A stretch of DNA of 64,000 nt from Aegilops tauschii subsp. strangulata. Lineage: Eukaryota; Streptophyta; Magnoliopsida; Poales; Poaceae. Made by a program: the position numbers and the translations under genes. Positions 12,293 to 22,793 of this stretch are shown here, in pieces. Location of the stretch: NCBI RefSeq assembly GCF_002575655.3, contig NC_053040.3, forward strand, positions 352,909,267 through 352,973,266, given 5' to 3'. The notes under the pieces were generated by a model. It was not told the DNA's origin. It did not search any database and saw nothing but the letters and a program-made list of their open reading frames with translations. Within the stretch, counting starts at the first letter, position 1. Each line of letters starts with the position of its first letter.

Positions 12293-13796
12293 AGACCTCG
12301 CTTGTCCTCAAGCGGAGACCGATAATGAAAAATATGTCCACATGTTTAGAGATAGAGGTGTCGATAAAATAAAATACAGACATGAGGGCATCATGATCAT
12401 TCTTATAGCAGCAACATATATAGATATTGTCATATGATTTCTTATGCTCAAGTAACAATCTATTCACAATGTCAAGTATGAATCAGAAACTTCATTGAGA
12501 ACTAACAAACTATGATCTTGGTCATTGGAGCAATTGCAATTTATCATAACATCGGAAAGTGTCAACATAAGAGCTTTTCAGCAAGTCCACATACTCAACT
12601 ATCATTTAGTCTTTCACAATTGCTAACACTGACGCAATACTTATGGTTATGGAGTTTCAATTGGACATAGAGAAAGATAGGGGCTTATAGTGTTGCCTCC
12701 CAACCTTTTACCTCAAGGGTAATGTCAACAATAATAGTTCATGCTAACTTACATCCAATTGGATATATATATATCAGGATCTTTCCAACACAAGGTGCTT
12801 GCCAAAGGATAAAATGTAAAAAGGAAAGGTGAAGATCACCATGACTCTTGCATAAGGTATAAGACAAGAGTAAAAGATAGGCCCTTCGCAGAGGGAAGCA
12901 GAGGTTGTCATGTGCTTTTATGGTTCGATGCACGAAATCTTAATGCAAAAGAACGTCACTTTATATTGCCACTTGTGATATGGACCTTTATTATGCAGTC
13001 CGTCGCTTTTATTTCTTCCACATCACAAGGTCATATAAATCTTATTTTCTCCACACTAATAAATCATACATATTTAGAGAGCAATTTTTATTGCACGCAA
13101 GAATGACAACTTACTTGAAGGATCTTACTCAATCCATAGGTAGATAGGGTGGACTCTCATGGCAAGACTGGGTTTAAGGATATTCGGAAGCACAAGTAGT
13201 ATCTCTACTTGGTGCAAAGAATTTGGCTAGCATGAGGGGGAAAGGCAAGCTCAACATGTTGGATGATCCATGACAATATACTTTATTTCGGATATAAGAA
13301 AACATAACCCATTATGTTGTCTTCCTTGTCCAACATCAACTCTTTAGCATGTCATATTTTAATGAGTGCTCACAATCATAAAAGATGTCCAACATAGTAT
13401 ATTTATATGTGAAAACCTCTCTTTCTTTATTACTTCCTATTAATTGCAACGAAGACCAAAACTATGTTTGTCAACTCTCAACAACTTTTATTCATCATAC
13501 TCTTTATATGTGAAGTCATTACTCTCCATAAGATCAATATGATCTCTTTATTTCTTTTTATTCTTTCTTTTTCTTTTATTCCCTCATGATCATAGCAAGA
13601 TAATCAAGCCCTTGACTCAAAACTAATCTTTATTATATATAGCTCACGGACTCGATTACATAGAGGGATCATAAAGCAAAACTCAAAACTAAATCAAACT
13701 AAAACTTTATTCCACTAGATCAAGATATTACTAAAAGGATCGAACTAAGAAAAACGGTAAAGATAGGAGTGTGATGGTGATACGATACCGGGGCAC
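12293..13796 (-). other. Non-coding 3' region of Sabrina-type copy 1
   Basis: About 1.5 kb of AT-rich DNA between the post-pol ORF and the PPT, bounded at both ends by the same 13-mer polypurine sequence. Short ORFs only. The matching region of copy 2 is 59206-60709 and is colinear. Function unknown. Confidence 0.7.
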
Positions 13797-13809
13797 CTCC
13801 CCCAAGCTT
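13797..13809 (-). other. Internal copy of the polypurine-tract 13-mer
   Basis: AAGCTTGGGGGAG on the - strand, about 35 bases after the stop of the post-pol ORF. It is identical to the PPT next to the 3' LTR. Confidence 0.85.
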
Positions 13810-13844
13810 GGCAGTTGCCAAGGGGAGTGCCCATACCCATGTGT

Positions 13845-14267
13845 TTATGTCCCCTTCTTCAGAGGTGGTGATGATGGAGTTGTTGATGATGTAAATTGTG
13901 CTTTCAGCTTCTTCATATTGTAATTGGGAAGAGCAATTTCCTCCTTTAAATCATCAACCTCCGATTCCAGCTTCAAGATCTTGTCACATAAATCTCCTTT
14001 GCTTTTCTGCCGAAAACGAGAAGGAATAGATCGGTTGTTAGAAAGTTTAGCCCTCTTAGGGAGACTAGACTTCTTGAACTCCACGTGCATATCCCCAGGT
14101 TGAGGTAGAGGGACATCCTCCTCCGAGCTTGAATCATTGATCCTCATCAAATGGGCATCCTCCTCCTCATCCGTAGTTCGACCACAAGGAGATAGATCCC
14201 CATAGGTCTTTGGGTCAGCAATGAGGTGTCAGACATAGCTCTCTCCGTCGGAATCCTGAGATGACAT
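13845..14267 (-). pseudogene. Small post-pol coiled-coil protein of Sabrina-type copy 1 (one stop)
   Basis: The - strand frame from an ATG at 14265-14267 to the stop at 13845 is about 140 codons, interrupted once by TGA at 14229-14231. It starts MSSQDSDGES, has an acidic middle (SSSEEDVPLP), a basic patch (KKSSLPKRAK), a predicted coiled coil (ILKLESEVDDLKEEI) and a Pro/Lys-rich tail (SSPPLKKGT). Copy 2 has the same gene at 58702-59157 with the same start and tail. In Athila elements this position often carries an env-like gene, but I see no signal peptide or membrane segment. Function unknown; the conservation between two copies suggests a real family gene. Confidence 0.6.
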
Positions 14268-14621
14268 CTTGCTCCAAATCTGCTACAGAAATAGCTCGAA
14301 ACAAAAACAGAGGATATTTGCGTGATACAAGGGTCAAAACCTTCGGGAGATTATATAATGAATTTTTACCGACCAAAAGAAGCATCGAGCAAGAAAACGG
14401 AGTCCGGAGAGCACACGAGGTGCCCACGAGGCAGGGGGCGCGCCCAGGGGGGTAGGGCGCTCCCTACACCCTCGTGGATGCCTCGTGTCCTTCCCAGACT
14501 ACTTCTTATTTTCCTATTTTCTTAAATATTCCAAAACGGAGAAAAATTACCATTAGAACTGTTTTGGAGTCGGTTTACTTACCGTTCCACATACCTATTC
14601 CTTTTCGGAGTCTGAAACATT

Positions 14622-15847
14622 CTAGAAAGTGTCCCTTATGTATTCCTCCGGGGTTACGGTTTCAATAACATTAGTTTCAACATTTATAGGATTACCCGAG
14701 ATATAATGTTTGATTCTTTGACCGTTCACCACCCTTGGATTTGTGCCTTCAAAGTTGTTGATTTTTATGGCACCGGAACGATAGACCTCCTCGATAACAT
14801 AAGGACCTTCCCATTTAGAGAGAAGTTTTCCTGCAAAAAATCTTAAACGAGAGTTGAATAGCAACACATAATCGCCTACATTAAACTCACACTTTTGTAT
14901 CCTTTTGTCATGCCATCTTTTAACTTTTTCTTTAAACAGTTTGGCATTCTCATAGGCTTGGGTTCTCCACTCATCAAGTGAGCTAATGTCAAATAGTCTC
15001 TTTTCACCGGCAAGTTTGAAATCATAATTGAGCTCTTTAATGGCCCAATATGCCTTATGTTCTAGTTCGAGAGGTAAGCGACATGCTTTTCCATAAACCA
15101 TTTTATACGGAGACATAACCATAGGATTTTTATATGCAGTTCTATAAGCCCATAATGCATCATCAAATTTCTTGGACCAATTCTTCCTAGATCTATTAAC
15201 AGTCTTTTGCAAAATTAATTTGAGCTCTCCATTACTAAGTTCTACTTGGCCACTAGACTGTGGGTGGTAAGGAGATGCAATTCTATGATTAACGTCATAC
15301 TTAGCAAGCATTTTACGAAAGGCACCATGAAGAAAATGTGAACCACCATCAGTCATTAAATATCTAGGACTCCAAATCTCGGAAAAATAACTTCTTTAAG
15401 CATCTTAATAGAGGTGTTATGGTCAGCACTACTAGTTGGAATAGCTTCTACCCACTTAGTAACGTAATCAACAGCAACTAAAATATGTGTATACCCGTTA
15501 GAGGAAGGAAACGGTCCCATATAATCAAAGCCCCAAACATCAAATGGTTCAATAACAAGTGAATAATTCATAGGCATTTCTTGACGTCTACTAATATTAC
15601 CAATTCTTTGACATTCATCACAAGACAAGACAAACTTACGGGCATCTTTGAAGAGAGTAGGCCAATAAAAAACGGATTGCAATACCTTATGTGCAGTTCT
15701 ATCTCCAGCGTGGTGTCCTCCATAAGCCTCAGAGTGACACTTGCGTAGGATCTGTTCCTGTTCATGCTCAGGTACACAACGTCTAATAACACCATCTACT
15801 CCTTCTTTATAAAGGTGTGGGTCATCCCAGAAGTAATGTCTTAAATC
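14622..15847 (-). pseudogene. Integrase of Sabrina-type copy 1 (broken)
   Basis: This region covers the HHCC zinc-finger region (CHSEAYGGHHAG, then CDECQ), the catalytic core and the C-terminal domain. Core residues visible are the first Asp (GFDYMGPF), the second Asp (MTDGGSHF) and the Glu (GQVELSN). Integrase joins the cDNA to chromosomal DNA. The frame is lost between the first and second Asp near 15356 (a shift between the ORFs 15682-15356 and 15356-14622) and again upstream. The C-terminal part from 15356 is open for 244 codons and ends in TPEEYIRDTF, as in copy 2. Confidence 0.85.
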
Positions 15848-16463
15848 TTAGAAAAACTTTTTCTTTTGCTGGTATGTGAAACTAGGTGGTATAAATTTAG
15901 CAACAATGTAATTAGCATAATCAGCATACCATGGAGCAATACGAGAAGCATTTATGACAGCTAATTGTTCATCAGGAAAGATAGCATCAATAGGTAGTGG
16001 GTCATCAAGAACATTCTCTAACCTAGACAAGTTGTCTGCAACGGGGTTCTGAGCTCCCTTTCTATCAATAATATGCAAATCAAATTCTTGTAGCAAGAGA
16101 ACCCATCTAACAAGTCTAGGTTTAGCATCTTTCTTTTCCATAAGATATTTAATAGCAGCATGATCAGTGTGAATAGTTACTTTAGAATCAACAATATAAG
16201 GTCGAAACTTATCACAAGCAAATACAACTGCTAAAAATCCTTTTTCAGTAGTAGCATAATTTCTCTGGGCACTGTCTAGAGTTTTACTAGCATATTGGAT
16301 AACATTTAATTTCTTATCAACTCTTTGTCCTAGAATAGCACCTACGGCATAATCACTAGCATCACACATAATTTCAAAGGGTAAATTCCAATCAAGTGGC
16401 TGAACAATAGGTGCAGAAATCAAAGCTTTCTTAAGTATTTCAAATGCTTCTACACAATCATCA
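15848..16463 (-). pseudogene. RNase H of Sabrina-type copy 1
   Basis: An open 191-codon stretch (16423-15848) with the Ty3 RNase H signatures [32 protein letters not shown] and TDHAAIKYL. The frame stops at a TAA (15848-15850) where the family continues into the integrase linker. Confidence 0.85.
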
Positions 16464-17247
16464 TCAAAGACAAAAGGAATCTTTTTGTAAGAGATTAGTC
16501 AGAGGCCTAGAAATTTTTGAGAAGTCTTTAATGAACCTCCTATAAAAACCGGCATGACCAAGGAAACTTCTTATACCTTTAGTGTCCTTGGGACACGGCA
16601 TCTTTTCAATAGCATCAACTTTAGCTTTATCAACTTCAATACATCTTTCAGAAATTTTATGCCCCAAGACAATACCTTCATTAACCATAAAATGGCACTT
16701 CTCCCAATTCAAGACAAGATTAGTTTCTTCACATATCTGCAAAACTCGATCAAGGTTGCTCAAGTAATCATCAAAAGAAGTTCCATATACGGAGAAATCA
16801 TCCGTGAAAACCTAAACAATCTTTTCACAAAAATCAGAGAATATAGCCATCATGCATCTTTGAAAGGTAGCAAGTGCATTGCATAAACCAAAAGGCATAC
16901 ATCTATAAGCAAAGGTACCGAAGGGACAAGTAAAAGTGGTCTTTTCTTGATCCTCTTTTGACACAGGTATTTGAGAGAAACCAGAATAACCATCTAGAAA
17001 GAAAAAAATGTGTATGTTTGGATAATCTTTCTAGCATTTGATCAATAAAAGGTAAAGGGTAATGATCCTTTTTAGTAGCTTTGTTTAATTTGCGGAAATC
17101 AATTACCATTCTATAACCTGTAACGATTCTTTGTGGGATCAATTCATCTTTATCATTAGGAACAACAGTAATACCTCCCATCTTAGGGACACAATGGACA
17201 GGACTTACCCACTGACTATCAACAACGGGATAAATTATACCTGCCAC
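16464..17247 (-). pseudogene. Reverse transcriptase of Sabrina-type copy 1 (broken, altered active site)
   Basis: RT blocks in order are WVSPVHCVPKMGG, RMVIDFRKLNKAT, the FIDQMLERL block, MPFGLCNA and the active-site region. A frameshift lies in the FLDGYSGFSQ block near 16990. A TAG precedes the active site, and the active-site box reads FTDD instead of the FMDD of copy 2, so one substitution changes the residue before the Asp pair. The ORF 16763-16464 continues with NLDRVLQICEE and GFYRRFIKDFSKI (connection domain). Confidence 0.88.
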
Positions 17248-17262
17248 CAGAAGCTTTAGTAT

Positions 17263-17874
17263 TTATTTTCTTACCACTTCTTTCATCTTAGGATTTAACC
17301 GTCGTTGGTGATCAACAACCGGTTTAGCATCTTTCTCCAATTTTATTTTGTGTTCGCATAGAGTGGGACTAATGCCCTTAAGATCATCAAGAGTATATCC
17401 AATAGCAGCACGGTGCTTCTTTAGAGTTTTCAATAATTTCTCTTCTTCATGCTCTGAAAGGTTGGCACTAATAATAACATGATATATCTTCTTTTCATCA
17501 AAATAAGCATATTTAAGAGTATCAGGTAATGGTTTAAGCTCAAACACGGGATCACCCTTGGGTGGAGGAGGATCCCCTAGGATTTCAACAGGCAAGTTGT
17601 GTTTCAAAATAGGTCCCTGTTTAAAGAATACTTCATCTATTTCCCTTCTTTCATTCATAAACATATCATTTTCATGGTCTAGCAAATATTGTTCTAAAGG
17701 ATCATTAGGAGGCACGACAATAGAAGCAAGACCAATAATTTCATCTTTACTAGGCAATTCTTCCTCATGGGGTTGTCTACGAAACTTAGCAAAATTAAAC
17801 TCATGAGACATATCCCCCAAGCCAATAGTAACAACATCCTTTTTGCAGCCTATCCTAGCATTGACAGTATTCAA
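17263..17874 (-). pseudogene. Protease-RT linker region of Sabrina-type copy 1
   Basis: An open 203-codon segment joining protease to RT, with the NTVNARIGCKKD, GLGDMSHEFN, ILGDPPPPKGDPVFELKPLP and HQRRLNPKMKEVVRK blocks. The same blocks occur in the first 250 residues of the copy 2 ORF at 56463. It ends in an in-frame stop just before RT. Confidence 0.85.
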
Positions 17875-19324
17875 GAAGGGTCTACCAAATATGATGGGAC
17901 AAAATCTATCTTGTGGGGAACCAAGAACAAGAAATCAGCAGGATATTTAACTTTCCCACACAAAACTTCAACATCTCTAACAATCCCAACTGGTGAAATT
18001 GTGTCTCTATTGGCAAGCTTAATTGTAACATCAATTTCTTCTATCTCAGCAGGTGCAATATCATGCATAATTTCTTTGTATAAGGAATGAGGTATTGCAC
18101 TTGCACTAGCACCCATATCACACAAGCCATGATAGCAATGATATCCTATTTTAACAGAAATAACAGGCATGCCTACAGCAGGTCTATGTTTATTTTTAGT
18201 ATCGGGTCTAGCAATTCTAGCAGCTTCATCACAGAAGTAAATAACATGCCCATCAATATTATCAGCCAAGAGATCTTTAACCATAGCAATACTAGGTTCA
18301 ACTTTAATTTGCTCAAGGGGTTTGGGTGTCCTAATATTACTTTTGTTGACCACAGTTGAAGCTTTAGCATGATCCTTTATTCTAACAGGGAAAGGTGGTT
18401 TCTCAATATAAGAAGTAGGAACAACAGGATCATTATAAGTGATAGTCTTTTCTTCAACTTTAATAGGTGCAACTACTTTTACTTCAATGGGAGGATTATA
18501 TTTAAACCACTTCTCCTTAGGGAGATCAACATGAGTAGCAAATGATTCATAGAAAGAAGCTACTATCTCAGAGTCAAGTCCATATTTAGTGCTAAATTCA
18601 CGAAAAACATCGGTGTCCATAAAAGATTTAACACAATCAAACTTAGGTGTTATACCTGACTCCTTACCTTTGTCGAGGTCCCAATCTTCAGAGTTGCGTT
18701 TAATTCTTTCCAATAAATCCCATTTGAATTCAATAGTCTTCATCATAAAAGAGCCAGTACAAGAAGTATGGAGCATGGAGCGATTATTGAGAGAAAGCCG
18801 AGCATAAATTTTTTGAATAATAATTTCTCTTGAGAGCTCATGATCGGGGCATGAATATAACATTGACTTAAGCCTCCCCCAAGCTTGAGCGATGCTTTCT
18901 CCTTCGCGAGGCCAAAAATTATATATATAATTACGATCACGATGAACAAGATGCATAGGATAAAACTTCTGATGAATTTCCAATTTCAATCGGTTGTAGT
19001 TCCATGATCCCATATCATCACATAGCCTAAACCATGTCAATGCCTTTACCTTCAAAGATAAAGGGAAGACTTCTTCTTGATAACATCCTCGGGCATACCT
19101 TCAAGCTTAAATAATCAACAAACTTCATCCACATAGATTAAGTGCAAATCGGGATGCAATGTTCCATCTCCTGTAAAAGGATTAGCTAGCAGTTTCTCTA
19201 TCATACCCGAAGGAATTTCAAAGTAAACATTTTCAGTAGGTTCAGTAGGTTGAGGAGCAACTCTTTGCTCTACTGGTCGGGGTGAAGATACCCCGAACAA
19301 GCCCCTCAAAGGATTACTTTCCAT
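17871..19324 (-). pseudogene. Gag and protease of Sabrina-type copy 1 (frameshifted)
   Basis: The ATG at 19324 starts MESNPLRGLFG. After 69 codons the frame is lost near 19110-19060, then resumes in an ORF of 394 codons from 19055. Gag signatures include LTWFRLCDDMGSWNY and KFYPMHLVHRDRNYIYNFW. The aspartic protease site is CDMGASASAIP, with DMG where DTG/DSG is usual. The end frameshifts near 17935 just before FLNTVNA. Copy 2 has the same DMGAS, so the Met is probably a family trait and not decay. Confidence 0.85.
18874..18886 (-). other. Gag-internal copy of the polypurine-tract 13-mer
   Basis: AAGCTTGGGGGAG on the - strand, within the Gag codons for AWGR. It is identical to the PPT at 12280-12292. 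Copy 2 has the same 13-mer at 55568-55580. Confidence 0.85.
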
Positions 19325-19400
19325 AGTAACAAGTGGCAGTAAATTTCAGCACACTATATAAATTTTTCCTTACCAAATTCCACCTACCAAAGGCGCTTCA

Positions 19401-19419
19401 CTCCCCGGCAACGGCGCCA
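19401..19419 (-). other. Primer-binding site of Sabrina-type copy 1
   Basis: TGGCGCCGTTGCCGGGGAG on the - strand, 11 bases after the 5' LTR. This is a PBS commonly seen in Athila-lineage plant gypsy elements. The same 19 bases occur at 55030-55048 in copy 2. Confidence 0.85.
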
Positions 19420-19430
19420 GAAAAGAGTCT

Positions 19431-20950
19431 TGATGACCCACAAGTATAGGGGATCTATCGTAGTCATTTTGATAAGTAAGAGTGTCGAACCCAACGAGGA
19501 GCAGAAGGAAATGACAAGCGGCTTTCAGTAAGGTATTCTGTGCAAGCACTGAAATTATCGGTAACAGATAGTTTTGTGATAAGGTAATTTGTAACGGGCA
19601 ACAAGTAATGAAAGTAAATAAGGTGCAGCAAGATGGCCCAATCCTTTTTGTAGCAAAGGACAAGCCTGGACAAACTCTTATATGAAGGAAAACGCTCCCG
19701 AGGACACATGGGAATTATCGTCAAGCTAGTTTTCATCACGCTCATATGATTCACGTTCGTTACTTTGATAATTTGATATGTGGGTGGACCAGTGCTTGGG
19801 TACTGCCCTTTCTTGGACAAGCATCCCACTTATGATTAACCCCTATTGCAAGCATCCGCAACTACAAAAGAAGTATTAAGGTAAACCTAACCATAGCATG
19901 AAACAAATCGATCCAAATCAGCCCCTTACGAAGCAACGCATAAACTAGGGTTTAAGCTTCTGTCACTCTAGCAACCCATCATCTACTTATTACTTCCCAA
20001 TTCCTTCCTCTAGGCCCAAACAATGGTGAAGTGTCATGTAGTCGACGTTCACATAACACCACTAGAGGAAAGACAACATACATCTCATCAAAATATCGAA
20101 CGAATACCAAATTCACATGACTACTTATAGCAAGACTTCTCCCATGTCCTCAGGAACAAACATAACTACTCACAAATCATATTCATGTTCATAATTAGAG
20201 GAGTATTAATATGCATAAAGGATCTGAACATATAATCTTCCACCAAATAAACCAACTAGCATCAACTACAAGGAGTAATCAACACTACTAGCAACCCACA
20301 GGTACCAATCTGAGGTTTTGAGACAAAGATTGGATACAAGAGATGAACTAGGGTTTGAGAGGAGATGGTGCTGGTGAAGATGTTGATGGAGATTGACCCC
20401 CTCCCAATGAGAGGATCGTTGGTGATGACGATGGTGATGATTTCCCCCTCTCCGAGGGATGTTTCCCCGGCAGAACAGCTCCGCCGGAGCCTTAGATTGG
20501 TTCCGCCAAGGTTCCACCATGTGGTGGCGGTGTTTCGTCCCGAAAGCTTCATCCTGATTTTTTCGAGGGTGAAAGACTTCATATAGCATAAGATGGGCAC
20601 CGGAGGCCTGCCAGGGGCCCACAAGGCGGGGGGGCGCGCCCAGGGGGTAGGGCGCGCCCCCACCCTCGTGGATGGTGGGTGGCCCCCTCTGGTACTTTCT
20701 CCGCTCAGTATTTTTTATTAATTCCAAAAACTGCCTCCATGAAGTTTGAGGACTTTTGGAGCTGTGCAGAATATGCCTCTAATATTTGCTCCTTTTCCAG
20801 ATCAGAATTCCAGCTACCAGCATTCTCCCTTTTCATGTAAACCTTGTAAAATAAGAGAGAATAGGCATAACTATCTTGACATAATGTGTAATAACAGCCC
20901 ATAATGCAATAAATATCAATATAAAAGCATGATGCAAAATGGACGTATCA
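19431..20950 (-). repeat. 5' LTR of Sabrina-type copy 1
   Basis: 1,520 bp; on the - strand it starts TGATACGTCC at 20950 and ends GGGTCATCA at 19431. It pairs with 10760-12278. Confidence 0.92.
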
Positions 20951-20955
20951 ATCAT
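20951..20955. repeat. TSD (right) of Sabrina-type copy 1
   Basis: ATCAT, matched by 10755-10759. Confidence 0.9.
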
Positions 20956-21554
20956 ATCTACTACATGACTCGTGTTTGACCTTTTGGTCTCTTGTGTTCC
21001 GAGGATATGTCTGTACATGCTAGGCTCGTCAAGTTTAACCCAAGTGTTCCGCACGTGCAACACTGGCTTGCACCCGTTGTATGTGAACGTAGAGTCTACC
21101 ACACCCGATCATCACGTGGTGCTTCGAAACAACGAACTTTCGCAACGGTGCACACTTGGGGAGAACACAATTTTATCTTGAAATTTTAGTGAGGGATCAC
21201 CTTATAATGGTACCATCATCCTAAGCAAAATAAGATGCATAAAAGGATTAACATCACATGCAAATTATAAGTGACATGATATGGCCATCAACTCGTGCTT
21301 TTGATCTCCATCTCCAAAGCACTGGCATGATCTCCATCGTCACCGGCATGACACCATGATTTCCATCATCATGATCTCCATCATCATGTTGCCATAGGGG
21401 TTGTCATGCTAACCATGCTTCTACTACTATTGCTACCGCTTAGCGATAAAGTAAAGCATTACATAGCGCTTAATGATTGACACACAGGTCATACAATAAT
21501 TAAAGACAACCCTATGGCTCTTGCCGGTTGCCGTATGCATCGACATGCAAGTCA

Positions 21555-21562
21555 ATATAAAC
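21555..21562. repeat. TSD (left) of hAT MITE
   Basis: ATATAAAC, matched by 21862-21869. Confidence 0.85.
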
Positions 21563-21861
21563 TAGTCCTGGCCATGGGCAGCCCGGCCCGGCCCGGCCCG
21601 ACGCCGCTTTCGGGCCGGGCTCGGGCCTAGATTTTGAGCCCGAAGACCGGGCCAGGCCGGGCCAGGGCCCATTGTTTTCTCGTTTTCCTGAAGGACGGGC
21701 CGGCCCGAAGCCCGACGGGCTTTTATGTGTTCGGGCCGGGCTCGGGCCCAGAAAACAGGCCCGACGGCCGGGCCGGGCCGGGCTCGGGCCTGGGTTTTTT
21801 GCATCAGGCTTGGCTAGGCCCGGCCCGAAGCCCGGCCCGTCCCGAGGTATGGCCAGGTATA
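21563..21861. mobile_element. hAT-type MITE, 299 bp
   Basis: Terminal inverted repeats TAGTCCTGGCCAT and TATACCTGGCCAT (outermost bases first) and an 8-bp duplication point to the hAT superfamily. The interior is made of GGCCCG/CGGGCC tracts that can fold on themselves. There is no transposase ORF, so it would have been moved in trans. Composition contrasts sharply with the AT-rich leader around it. Confidence 0.8.
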
Positions 21862-21869
21862 ATATAAAC
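21862..21869. repeat. TSD (right) of hAT MITE
   Basis: ATATAAAC, matched by 21555-21562. Confidence 0.85.
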
Positions 21870-22324
21870 TATTATAAACATTATCATCTCATACATCAAA
21901 TATATTTCACCATGTCTTTGGCCATATCATATCACAACATACCCTGCAAAAACAAGTTAGACGCCTCTAATTGTTGCTGCATATTTTACGTGGCTGCTAT
22001 GGGTATCTAGCAAGAACGATTCTTACCTACGAAAAGCCACAACAGTGATATGCAAGTTGCTATTTAACCTTCCAGAAGGACCGCCTTTGTCGAATCCGAT
22101 TCAACTAAGGTGGGAGAGACAGACACCCGCCAGCCATCTTTATGCAACAAAGTCACATGTTTGTCGATGGAACCGGACTCATGCACGTGGACATGTAAAG
22201 TTGGTCCGGGCCGCTTCATCCCACAATACCGATGAATCAAGAAAAGACCAAGGAAGGAAGCAATCTGAATATCAAAGCCCACAAACTCATTTGTGTTCTA
22301 CTCCTGATGTCATCTATGCATAGA

Positions 22325-22342
22325 CCTAGCTCATGATGCCAC
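22325..22342 (-). other. Primer-binding site of copia C (degenerate)
   Basis: On the - strand, after the LTR end CCCCAACA, the sequence GTGGCATCATGAGCTAGG resembles the usual TGGTATCAGAGC (initiator tRNA-Met) with substitutions and an inserted base. Confidence 0.6.
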
Positions 22343-22793
22343 TGTTGGGGAACATTGCACGGGAAACAAAAAAATTCTACGCTCACCAAGATCCAATCTA
22401 GGAGATGACCATCTACGAGATGACAGATTGGATCTACATCCCCTTGTAGATCGCTAAGCGGAAGCGTTCAGAAACGCTATTGATGTAGTCGAACGTCTTC
22501 ACGATCCAATCATGATCCGTCCCGTGAACTCCCGATCCAAATGCCAAACGGACGGCACCTCAGTGTTCAACACACCTACGGCTTGATGATGCCTTCACCT
22601 CCTTGATCCAGCGAGCGATGATGAAGTAGTAGCTCGAGTCCTCCAGTAGCACGACGGCGTGGTGGCGGTGGTGGTGGAAAAATCTCAACAGAGCTTCGCT
22701 AAGCACTGCAGAGAAGAAGAGGGATGCCAGGGAGAGGAGGCAGCGCTGTGGCGTGGAGATGTGCTCAAGGGGGTGCGGCTGCCCTCTCTCTAC
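22343..22793 (-). repeat. 5' LTR of copia C, downstream piece
   Basis: This is the R/U5 end of the LTR, reading on the - strand to CCCCAACA at 22343. It is interrupted by gypsy D at the TCTAC target; the upstream piece is 42469-43780. It matches the orientation and content of copia LTR tails elsewhere in the window. Confidence 0.85.
22789..22793. repeat. TSD (left) of gypsy D
   Basis: TCTAC. The same five bases follow the 3' LTR at 42469-42473, and unexpectedly also follow the 5' LTR at 23715-23719. Confidence 0.75.

Larger units (their letters stand above)
10760..20950 (-). mobile_element. Sabrina-type Athila-lineage gypsy element, copy 1, complete ends
   Basis: A 10,191-bp element with LTRs of 1,519 and 1,520 bp, TG...CA ends, a 5-bp TSD (ATCAT), a primer-binding site and a polypurine tract. 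The order on the - strand is LTR, PBS, gag-protease, RT, RNase H, integrase, small post-pol ORF, about 1.5 kb non-coding, PPT, LTR. The LTR and protein sequences fit the Sabrina/WHAM group of Triticeae. It sits in the leader of copia C. All genes are broken, so it is not autonomous today. Confidence 0.9.
20951..22342 (-). other. Copia C leader, proximal part
   Basis: The untranslated leader of a BARE/Angela-type element between its 5' LTR and the Sabrina insertion, carrying the hAT MITE. It has no long ORF. Together with 10453-10754 it gives a leader of about 1.4 kb without the insertions. Confidence 0.75.

Noticed and set aside
13845..14267. Envelope-like gene in the Sabrina-type element
   Set aside because: No signal peptide, transmembrane segment or fusion-peptide-like stretch is visible in either copy.
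20365..20586. ORFs within Sabrina LTRs (also 11692-11913 and 53785-54186)
   Set aside because: The same frames recur in each LTR copy with differing breaks. They are LTR sequence without a recognisable protein.
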